The notes beneath the pieces are model-generated. The model ran no database searches. It had not been told where the DNA came from and saw only the letters and a program-made list of their open reading frames with translations. Made by a program: the position numbers and the translations under genes. From Bacteroidota bacterium (lineage in GTDB: Bacteria; Bacteroidota; Bacteroidia; UKL13-3), in assembly GCA_947456185.1 (NCBI GenBank), contig CANGPW010000007.1, forward strand, positions 1 through 57,250: a DNA stretch of 57,250 bases, written 5' to 3'. Of this stretch, positions 26,406 to 33,828 are shown piece after piece (the first letter of the stretch is position 1; each line of letters starts with the position of its first letter).

Positions 26406-28073
26406 TTAAATTCTCACCATTTCCAACTGATCAAAAATTACATCTGGTTTGCTAGTTCCATTGTATTGAAAAATTAAATGGTGATTTCCTTCAACGATTG
26501 TTTCACTTTGTTGCCATGTTTCAAAATCAAAATTGATTGGAATAATAATGAACCTGAATTTATGATGATTTAATCGTAAACGCTCAATCATACTGGTTCT
26601 TTCGGCTCTTTCTATTTCTTCAATAAACGTAGTTTTAGGTTTAATATTTGGATGCAAATAATAATCTATAGCAATTAAATCAAGTAGTATTTTATCGTTT
26701 GAAAAAGTAGTTTGAGCATATTCATGGATGATTTCATAAACTGTTACCAATGCATGTTTGTGGAAATTACTTTTGCTAGCAAAAAGATTTCCTAAACCTA
26801 ATAAAAAGTCGAAAATGCTGTAATTATTCGATACATATTTTAATGTATAAAATGCGCGTTTTTTGTTCCAATAAATTTCTAATGCTTCTTCTAAAACAGT
26901 AATTTTTAAAAGCTCTTCTTCACTTAAATATTTACTTTTTATAATTTGATAGGGTGGAAGAGGATCATATACATAATCGTGTTCCAAATATTTATGGCGC
27001 ATGGGGGTTCCTTTTAAAAACTTTAAAAAACCCAATTGTAACTCAGGTGGATGAAGTTTAAAAACTTCCTCAATACTATATTTTATATCGTTCCAATAAT
27101 CTAAAGGCAAACCTACGATGAGGTCTAAATGCATTTCTATTTTATTGTCTAATGTTTTGATAACTGCACTGGTTTTATCAAAATTTTGCTTTCTACTAAC
27201 TTGTAAATTTGCCTGTTGATTTACTGTTTGAATACCAATTTCAAACCGGAATAAACCTTTTGGAACATATTCTTGAATAAATTTTACAATATCAGGATGG
27301 ACTATATCGGCAGTAATTTCAAACTGAAAAACATTATTCGGTTTGTGGTTTGACAATATGAATTTAAAAATATCGATGGTAAAATCTTTTTTTACATTGA
27401 AAGTTCTATCTAAAAACTTTATCACACGCCCATGTTCCATCAAATACAGCAAATTTGTTTTGATATCGTCTATTGGAAGTGTTCGCACTTTATTGTCTAA
27501 ACTAGCCAAACAAAATTCGCATTTATAAGGGCAGCCACGACTAGTTTCTACATAGCAAACTTTGTTGTATAGGTCTTCGGGTTTATCGTTTATATATGGA
27601 TTAAAGTTGGTGTAATTAGTTAAATCAAACATGGGAGCGGGCAAGTTCTCTTTCACTTTTCCGTCTTTTTTAAACACTAAATTTGGAACATTTTCTATGT
27701 TTGGATAATTATTGATAAATTCTTTAAAAGGAGTTTCACCCTCGCCAGTAATGATATAATCTACTTCATCTAATCCAATAACATCGTTGTATTCATAACT
27801 TACTTCTGGTCCGCCTAACAGTATTTTTATGTCTTTATTAATTGCTTTTATTAAACGTACCACTTCTAGTGTTTGCTGAATATTCCATATATAGCAACTG
27901 AAGGCAATGATTTCAAAATCTTTGCAGAAATCTGCAATTCCTGCTTTGTCTTCTTTAATGGTAAATTCTTTCCATTCCAAGCCTTCTTTGTCTTTGTTTA
28001 ACTCAAACAAAAGTCTGATGGCAAGATTGATATGAATATATTTGGCGTTAAGCGTAGTTAATAATATGCGCAT
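26406..28073 (-). CDS. B12-binding-domain radical SAM protein (DUF4080 type)
   Basis: A 555-residue enzyme. The N-terminal cobalamin-binding Rossmann-type domain (MRILLTTLNAKYIHINLAIR, then ILLGGPEVSYE) precedes the radical SAM core with the iron-sulfur motif GCPYKCEFC (CxxxCxxC) and a C-terminal DUF4080-like region. It is likely a methylase or cyclase using SAM and perhaps B12; the substrate is not known. The usual B12 histidine motif DxHxxG is not evident, as in many of this class. It converges closely on DinB. Confidence 0.88.
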   Translation of the reverse strand: MRILLTTLNAKYIHINLAIRLLFELNKDKEGLEWKEFTIKEDKAGIADFCKDFEIIAFSCYIWNIQQTLEVVRLIKAINKDIKILLGGPEVSYEYNDVIGLDEVDYIITGEGETPFKEFINNYPNIENVPNLVFKKDGKVKENLPAPMFDLTNYTNFNPYINDKPEDLYNKVCYVETSRGCPYKCEFCLASLDNKVRTLPIDDIKTNLLYLMEHGRVIKFLDRTFNVKKDFTIDIFKFILSNHKPNNVFQFEITADIVHPDIVKFIQEYVPKGLFRFEIGIQTVNQQANLQVSRKQNFDKTSAVIKTLDNKIEMHLDLIVGLPLDYWNDIKYSIEEVFKLHPPELQLGFLKFLKGTPMRHKYLEHDYVYDPLPPYQIIKSKYLSEEELLKITVLEEALEIYWNKKRAFYTLKYVSNNYSIFDFLLGLGNLFASKSNFHKHALVTVYEIIHEYAQTTFSNDKILLDLIAIDYYLHPNIKPKTTFIEEIERAERTSMIERLRLNHHKFRFIIIPINFDFETWQQSETIVEGNHHLIFQYNGTSKPDVIFDQLEMVRI

Positions 28074-28090
28074 TGATGATTTTAAAAAGG

Positions 28091-28098
28091 CAAATATA
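28091..28098 (-). promoter_or_regulatory. -7 element TATATTTG for the radical SAM gene
   Basis: The minus strand reads TATATTTGCC, matching TAnnTTTG, 17 bases before the ATG. A TTTG lies 12 bases farther upstream, closer than the normal 17-23 spacing. Confidence 0.4.
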
Positions 28099-28315
28099 GT
28101 TTTATTGTGTCAAATGAGAACAGTGAGTTTTGTTGAGTCCTTTCAGGGCAAAAAGAAAAAAAAATAAATTCTAAATTCTAAATTCTAAAATAGATATTCA
28201 TTATTCAATTTACCTTATTAATTATACTTTATTCAGTCAATATTATTTTAATTTTTTTCAGATTAATAGTAATATTCTTTCGAATTTCTTTATTCGAATT
28301 TCGAATTTTCAAATA

Positions 28316-28978
28316 TTATCTTCCCCCAAAAATAGTACTTCCAACTCTAATTAAATTGCTGCCATTGGCAATGGCAATTTGATAATCGCTGCTCATTCCC
28401 ATCGATAATTGATGGAAAGATTCCTGTGAAGAAAAATAAGTAGCTTTTACATTGTCAAAAAGTTTTTTCAAGCCTGCAAATTCATTTGCAATTTGCTCCT
28501 CATTTTCAGTAAATGTTGCCATTCCCATTAAACCAACTATTTCAATATTTGCAAATTCTTGCTTATTATATTTTAGTAAAAGTTTAAATAATTCAGCTTC
28601 TTCAAAACCAAATTTTGTTTCTTCATCGGCAATGCTAATTTGCAATAGGATCTGTTGAATTTTATTGATTTTAGCAGCTTGCTTATTGATTTCAAGTAAA
28701 ATATTTTCACTGTCAACTGAATGAATCAATACTACAAATGGAACTATATATTTTACTTTATTGCTTTGCAAATGTCCAATCATGTGCCATTCAATGTCTT
28801 TTGGCATTTGTTCAAACTTGCTTACAAGCTCCTGAACTTTATTTTCGCCAAATATTTTTTGCCCTGAATGGTAAGCTTCCATAAGGGTTTCCACCGGTTT
28901 TGTTTTGCTTACTGCAATTAATTTAATATTTTGGCTTAGTTGTTGTTTTATTTTTTCAATATTTGCAGCTATACTCAT
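28316..28978 (-). CDS. YggS-family PLP homeostasis protein
   Basis: A 220-residue single-domain PLP-binding protein of the YggS/PROSC family, which buffers pyridoxal phosphate in the cytosol. Seen: AVSKTKP with the PLP lysine, FGENKVQEL, WHMIGHLQSNK, LSMGMSSDY and the ending IRVGSTIFGGR. The length is normal. Its start codon overlaps the divergent start of the DUF4296 gene (CATG), so its promoter must lie inside that gene. Downstream (28074-28315) there are only low-complexity words (three TTCTAAA units, TTCGAATTTCG repeats). Confidence 0.93.
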   Translation of the reverse strand: MSIAANIEKIKQQLSQNIKLIAVSKTKPVETLMEAYHSGQKIFGENKVQELVSKFEQMPKDIEWHMIGHLQSNKVKYIVPFVVLIHSVDSENILLEINKQAAKINKIQQILLQISIADEETKFGFEEAELFKLLLKYNKQEFANIEIVGLMGMATFTENEEQIANEFAGLKKLFDNVKATYFSSQESFHQLSMGMSSDYQIAIANGSNLIRVGSTIFGGR

Positions 28979-29330
28979 GATGATAAATTCAATTTACAAA
29001 TATGCATTAATTGCATTAGTTATTACTACAATTGCTTGCCAAACGGATAATTCTTTAAAACCGAATCCGTTTTTTGATAGAACTAAAATGGCAAACATAT
29101 TAACAGACATTCAAATTGCGGAAGCAGGTGTAAACCAACAAGGATTTTTAATTGATAGCCTAAACAAATCAATGTTATGGCATTATGAATATGTTTACAA
29201 GAAAAATAACATTACCGAAAAACAATTCAACGATAATTATACCTATTATTTAGAAGAACCACAGCTGCTCGACAGTGTTTATAACGATGTGATAAAAAAT
29301 ATTACAAAACTGAGGTTAGAGAAAAAGTAG
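28977..29330 (+). CDS. DUF4296 family lipoprotein
   Basis: A 117-residue predicted lipoprotein, starting at the ATG at 28977 or the adjacent ATG at 28980; the frame is open upstream but that part lies within yggS. The hydrophobic leader ends in TTIAC, then DPNPFFDRTKMA-like text (here PNPFFDRTKMANIL) and a helical domain ending in a basic tail. DUF4296 proteins are Bacteroidota-specific lipoproteins of unknown function. The two start codons of yggS and this gene overlap, so there is no intergenic promoter. Confidence 0.8.
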   Translation: MMINSIYKYALIALVITTIACQTDNSLKPNPFFDRTKMANILTDIQIAEAGVNQQGFLIDSLNKSMLWHYEYVYKKNNITEKQFNDNYTYYLEEPQLLDSVYNDVIKNITKLRLEKK

Positions 29331-29343
29331 TGTTTTAGATTTT

Positions 29344-29925
29344 TTATTGCTTGTAAGTAGTTAATAAGTCTATCATTTTTTCAAATGCTTTTGCTCGGTG
29401 ACTAATTTTATTTTTTTCTTTTAAATCCATTTCAGCCAATGAAATGTTAAAACCATTTGGAATAAATATTGGGTCATAACCAAATCCAAATTTACCGGTT
29501 TTATTTTCAGTGATTTTACCTATTAATTCACCTTCAAACAAATACTCTTTTCCTTCAATAATCAAAGCAATTACAGTAACAAAACGTGCATTTTTATTGT
29601 CAAAATCAGCAAGGTTTTTTAGCAATAAATTCATATTGTCGTTGGCGTTTTTTTGTTCACCAGCATAACGCGCACTGTATACTCCAGGTTCGTTATTTAA
29701 AGCTTCTACCAATAAGCCAGTATCATCGGCAAAACAGTTGCTTTTAGTTTTATTATATATGGTTCTTGCTTTTATCAATGCATTTGCTTCTAGCGTTTCA
29801 CCATCTTCTATTATTTCATCATGATAGCCAATTGCATTGAGTGATTTAACAACAAAATCAGCACCAATTAATGCACTAATTTCTGTTACTTTATTTTCAT
29901 TATGACTTGCAAAAATTATTTCCAT
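29344..29925 (-). CDS. rdgB: Non-canonical purine NTP pyrophosphatase (RdgB/HAM1)
   Basis: A 193-residue house-cleaning enzyme that hydrolyses dITP, ITP and XTP to monophosphates and so keeps damaged purines out of DNA. Seen: FASHNENKVTEI at the start, FADDTGL, PGVYSARYAG and the FGFGYDPIF ... SHRAKAF core. Its start codon shares a base with the stop of the upstream gene (TAATG), so the two are probably translationally coupled. Length is typical. Confidence 0.94.
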   Translation of the reverse strand: MEIIFASHNENKVTEISALIGADFVVKSLNAIGYHDEIIEDGETLEANALIKARTIYNKTKSNCFADDTGLLVEALNNEPGVYSARYAGEQKNANDNMNLLLKNLADFDNKNARFVTVIALIIEGKEYLFEGELIGKITENKTGKFGFGYDPIFIPNGFNISLAEMDLKEKNKISHRAKAFEKMIDLLTTYKQ

Positions 29926-30395
29926 TATCCAATCATTTTTTTAATTCCAAAGCTCCAAAGTTGCATTTTTAAATCTTTGTTAGTTTCATAATTTATTAAA
30001 TGTTCAGCTTTTAATATTTGTGTACTTCGTACAATGGCAAACTGATGCGAAGGAATATTCCAACCTTCATTTATTATCCATTCATCGCAGCCCCAAATAA
30101 TCATTTTAAGTGGCTTGAGGCTTAATATAATATCACTAATTGTAGCACCTTCTTCTTGCTCATTTATATTTAAAAGCGCCATTTCGTTCAAGTTTAATTT
30201 TAAGCCAGCTTGAATGATATTATTCAGTAAATCCATTTCGCTGTTATTAAGTGCTTTATCTATCAATAAAACAAAGCGTTGTTGGTTGGTTCCACTGAAC
30301 TTGTATTGTATAGAATTTTGTTTTTCTTTGACCACGAAAAACTCATCGAATAATGGTTCAATGAATGGATTTTCAATTATTAAATTAGCGTTCAT
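29925..30395 (-). CDS. Unrecognised protein with WGCDEW motif, coupled to rdgB
   Basis: I do not recognise this 156-residue protein with certainty. It is mixed alpha/beta, soluble, without signal peptide. A central LLIDKAL strand, a conserved-looking MIIWGCDEWI and a C-terminal lysine/tryptophan helix (DLKMQLWSFGIKKMIG) are visible. The fold pattern (short Rossmann-like strands) could suit a small DNA-replication accessory protein such as a psi-type subunit, but that is a guess. It overlaps rdgB by one base and starts 16 bases from the divergent ilvE. Confidence 0.6.
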   Translation of the reverse strand: MNANLIIENPFIEPLFDEFFVVKEKQNSIQYKFSGTNQQRFVLLIDKALNNSEMDLLNNIIQAGLKLNLNEMALLNINEQEEGATISDIILSLKPLKMIIWGCDEWIINEGWNIPSHQFAIVRSTQILKAEHLINYETNKDLKMQLWSFGIKKMIG

Positions 30396-30411
30396 TTTTT
30401 AAATTTTACGA

Positions 30412-31473
30412 ATGACAATAAGCATCAAAATTAACAAAAACTCTCAATCTAGAATCAATTCTTGTGATTTTAATAATATAGAATTCGGAAAAATATTTTC
30501 AGATCACATGTTTAGAGTTGATTATGAAAATGGTGAATGGCAAACTGGAGAGATTTTACCTTACGGAAATATTAGTTTTTCACCCGCATTATCGAGTTTA
30601 CATTACGGACAATCAATTTTTGAAGGCATGAAAGCTTTTAAAGATGAACAGGGAAATCCCCAATTATTTCGTCCATTGGCTAATTTTGAAAGATTTAATA
30701 TTTCGGCTCAAAGAATGGGAATGCCAACTATTCCTGAAGAATTATTTATGGGAGGATTAAGTGAATTGGTAAAATTAGACCAAAACTGGATTCCAACCAA
30801 AGAAGGAAGTTCATTGTATTTACGTCCATTTATGTTTGCCACTGATGATTTTATTGGTGTAAGAACAAGTATGAATTATTCTTTTATTATTTTTTGTTGC
30901 CCGGTAAATAGCTACTATCCTAAACCCATTAAAGTAAAAGTAGAAGAAAAATATACCCGCGCTTTTGATGGAATGGCAGGAAGTGCAAAAGCGGCCGGTA
31001 ATTATGGAATCAGTATGCTTCCAACTATGGAAGCCAAAAAAGAAGGTTTTGATCAAATTATTTGGACTGATGGCCGTGAACATAAATATGTAGAAGAATC
31101 GGGAACTACCAATTTGTTTTTTGTGTTAAATGAAGAAACAGTAATTACCCCAGCATTAGACGGAAATATTCTAAAAGGTGTAACTCGAGATAGTTGTATA
31201 AAAATGTTACGAGATGCAAATTACAATGTAGAAGAAAGACATATTAGCATAGAAGAAATTGCACAAGCAGCAAGAGACGGAAAATTAACAGACGCTTTTG
31301 GAACTGGAACGGCAGCATTAATAGCCAAAATTGAAACCATAGCTTATAAAAATGAACGTTTTGAATTGCCACCGGCCGAAAATAGAAAAGTTTCTAACTG
31401 GTTATATAAAACATTAAGTGATATTCAAACTTCAAAAATTGAAGATAAATTTGGTTGGGTTGTAAAACTATAA
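30412..31473 (+). CDS. ilvE: Branched-chain amino acid aminotransferase
   Basis: A 353-residue fold-type IV PLP enzyme that performs the last step of Leu, Ile and Val synthesis (and the first of their breakdown). The PLP lysine is K193 in GSAKAAGNYG; LHYGQSIFEGMKAF and YVEESGTTNLFFV are typical BCAT motifs. Length fits the bacterial class II BCAT. It is monocistronic, with a terminator right after. A -7-like element for the divergent gene (minus-strand TAATTTTG, 30426-30433) lies inside its first codons. Confidence 0.95.
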   Translation: MTISIKINKNSQSRINSCDFNNIEFGKIFSDHMFRVDYENGEWQTGEILPYGNISFSPALSSLHYGQSIFEGMKAFKDEQGNPQLFRPLANFERFNISAQRMGMPTIPEELFMGGLSELVKLDQNWIPTKEGSSLYLRPFMFATDDFIGVRTSMNYSFIIFCCPVNSYYPKPIKVKVEEKYTRAFDGMAGSAKAAGNYGISMLPTMEAKKEGFDQIIWTDGREHKYVEESGTTNLFFVLNEETVITPALDGNILKGVTRDSCIKMLRDANYNVEERHISIEEIAQAARDGKLTDAFGTGTAALIAKIETIAYKNERFELPPAENRKVSNWLYKTLSDIQTSKIEDKFGWVVKL

Positions 31474-31494
31474 TTCATAAGTTTTTTAGAATAG

Positions 31495-31530
31495 AAAAGG
31501 AATTGGTTAATAAATCAGTTCCTTTTTTTT
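31495..31530 (+). terminator. Terminator after ilvE
   Basis: AAAAGGAATTG (31495-31505) pairs with CAGTTCCTTTT (one G-U pair) around a 10-base loop, followed by eight T. Confidence 0.85.
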
Positions 31531-31565
31531 GTTTAAGAAATACGTCCCATTTGTTTTAAAATTTT

Positions 31566-31588
31566 GGGCAGACACATAGGTCTGCCCC
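31566..31588. repeat. Dispersed hairpin GGGCAGAC-ACATAG-GTCTGCCC, copy 1
   Basis: A perfect 8-bp stem (31566-31573 with 31580-31587) around ACATAG. The same sequence recurs at 51335-51356 (3' arm decayed) and 54116-54138 (one G-to-T change), always between genes. Confidence 0.85.
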
Positions 31589-31640
31589 TACGGTCAATTT
31601 TTATCATCCAATCAACATAATTACTATATTGTGCCACTTT

Positions 31641-33767
31641 ATGCACGAAAACGATTTTATATCCATCATTGCTAATCAGCTTGGCATTCAACAAAAACAA
31701 ATAATAGCTACTGTTAAATTACTGAATGAAGGTAGCACTGTTCCTTTCATTGCTCGCTATCGTAAAGAACATACCAACGCACTTGACGAAGTTCAAATTG
31801 AAAATATCAGGTTGCTAAATATAAAATTTACTGATTTAGTAAAACGTAAAATCTCCATCATTGAAACCATCAAAGAGCAAGGAAAACTGACACCTTTATT
31901 GGAAAAAAGTATTCACGATTGTTGGGATTTAAATTTACTAGAAGACATTTATTTACCTTATAAACCAAAACGCAAAACCAAAGCAAGCATTGCTCGTGAA
32001 AAAGGTTTGGAGCCTTTGGCAATTTGGTTATTGAAAGAAAATAACAACAGTCCTGAAATAGAAGCCAGTCGTTATTTGAAAAATGGAGTTACAAATGAAG
32101 ATGAAGCCTTGCAAGGTGCGCGAGATATTATAGCTGAAATGGTAAATGAAGATGCAAAAGCCAGAAATGTCATTAGAAATCAGTTTGAAAAACATGCAGT
32201 AGTTTATACTAAAGTAGCCAAAGGAAAAGAAACCGAAGGAAGTAAATACCAAGATTATTTTAAATATGATGAACCTTTAAATCGTTGTCCATCGCACAGG
32301 TTGTTAGCAGTATTTAGAGGAGAAGAAGAAGGTTTTTTAAAATTAAGTATTGAGCCTGATGAAGAAATAACTATTCAAAATTTAGATTACATTTTTGTAA
32401 AAAGAAATAATGATAGCAGTCATCAAATTGCTTTGGCAATAAAAGACAGTTACAAACGATTGCTTTCACCTTCAATGGAAACAGAATTTAGGAACCTAGC
32501 AAAGGCCAAAGCAGATGAAGAAGCAATCAGGGTTTTTGCTGAAAATTTAAAACAATTATTGCTTTCAGCACCATTAGGAAGCAAACGTATTTTAGCCATT
32601 GATCCTGGATTTAGATCGGGTTGTAAAGTGGTTTGTTTAAATGAAGAAGGTAAATTGTTAGTTGACGACATTATTTATCCTCACGAACCACAGCGCGATG
32701 TACAAAAAGCGGAAGCTAAAATTATATATTTAGTAGAAAAATATAATATTGAAGCGTTTGCCATAGGCAATGGAACCGCTGGCCGCGAAACAGAAGAATT
32801 TATTAGAAATATAAGCTTTAAAACCGAACCGCAAATATTTATGGTGAACGAAAATGGTGCATCTATTTATTCGGCAAGTGAATTGGCAAGGGAAGAATTT
32901 CCTGATAAAGATTTAACAGTAAGAGGTTCGGTTTCTATTGGCCGCAGGCTAGCTGACCCCTTAGCTGAGTTGGTGAAAATAGATGCAAAGTCGATAGGAG
33001 TGGGGCAATACCAACACGATGTAGATCAAAATAAATTGAAACAAAGTTTGGATGTGGTGGTGCAAAGTTGCGTAAATCAAGTTGGAGTAAATTTAAATAC
33101 TGCCAGTAAAAGTCTGTTAACTTATGTGTCGGGTTTAAGTGCGCAAACAGCACAAAATATCATTAATTTTAGGAATGAAAATGGGGCTTTTACTTCCAGA
33201 AATCAGTTGAAAAAAATTCCTCGTTTGGGTGTTAAAGCCTTTGAACAATGCGCAGCTTTTCTACGCATTCCAAATGCAAAAAATGTGTTAGATAACAGCG
33301 CTGTTCATCCCGAAAGTTATGTGATTGTGGAGCAAATGGCAAAGAAAAATGCTTGTACTGTGAACGATTTAATTAGCAATGAAGCCATTCGTAAAACCAT
33401 CAAACCCGAAAACTATATTACTGAAACAGCGGGTTTATTAACCATCAACGATATTTTAAAAGAGCTTGCAAAACCTGGCCGCGATCCACGAGCAATGATT
33501 CAACAATTCAGTTTTGCTAACGTTAAAAAACCAGAAGATTTATATCAAGGAATGATACTGCCAGGTATAGTTACCAATATTACCAAGTTTGGTTGTTTCG
33601 TAAATATTGGCGTAAAACAAGATGGCATGGTTCACATTTCTCAATTAGCCGATAAATTTATTGCCGACCCAAACCAAGTAGTAAAATTACAGCAACAAGT
33701 ACAAGTAAAAGTATTGGAAGTTGATTTGCTAAGAAAACGAATTGCCCTCACCATGAAAGGTTTTTAG
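31641..33767 (+). CDS. Tex-family RNA-binding transcription accessory protein
   Basis: A 708-residue protein with the Tex layout: N-terminal helical region, YqgF-like nuclease fold (RILAIDPGFRSGCKVV), helix-hairpin-helix repeats (LLTYVSGLSAQTAQNI), and an S1 RNA-binding domain at the end (GMILPGIVTNITKFGCFVNI). Tex binds structured RNA and affects transcription and translation. The ATG at 31641 is chosen over an in-frame TTG at 31629. Its TAG stop is followed by GCTAGCAACTGGCTTCTGG words of the intergenic repeat type. Confidence 0.93.
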   Translation: MHENDFISIIANQLGIQQKQIIATVKLLNEGSTVPFIARYRKEHTNALDEVQIENIRLLNIKFTDLVKRKISIIETIKEQGKLTPLLEKSIHDCWDLNLLEDIYLPYKPKRKTKASIAREKGLEPLAIWLLKENNNSPEIEASRYLKNGVTNEDEALQGARDIIAEMVNEDAKARNVIRNQFEKHAVVYTKVAKGKETEGSKYQDYFKYDEPLNRCPSHRLLAVFRGEEEGFLKLSIEPDEEITIQNLDYIFVKRNNDSSHQIALAIKDSYKRLLSPSMETEFRNLAKAKADEEAIRVFAENLKQLLLSAPLGSKRILAIDPGFRSGCKVVCLNEEGKLLVDDIIYPHEPQRDVQKAEAKIIYLVEKYNIEAFAIGNGTAGRETEEFIRNISFKTEPQIFMVNENGASIYSASELAREEFPDKDLTVRGSVSIGRRLADPLAELVKIDAKSIGVGQYQHDVDQNKLKQSLDVVVQSCVNQVGVNLNTASKSLLTYVSGLSAQTAQNIINFRNENGAFTSRNQLKKIPRLGVKAFEQCAAFLRIPNAKNVLDNSAVHPESYVIVEQMAKKNACTVNDLISNEAIRKTIKPENYITETAGLLTINDILKELAKPGRDPRAMIQQFSFANVKKPEDLYQGMILPGIVTNITKFGCFVNIGVKQDGMVHISQLADKFIADPNQVVKLQQQVQVKVLEVDLLRKRIALTMKGF

Positions 33768-33800
33768 TTAGCTGCTAGCAACTGGCTTCTGGCAAAACTA

Positions 33801-33828
33801 TCAACTGACAACTATCAACTGACAACTA
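33801..33828. repeat. Two tandem 14-bp units (TCAACTGACAACTA) ending in the GH92 stop
   Basis: Perfect copies at 33801-33814 and 33815-33828 of the unit seen at 2899-2940. The last three bases complement the TAG stop of the GH92 gene. Confidence 0.9.
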
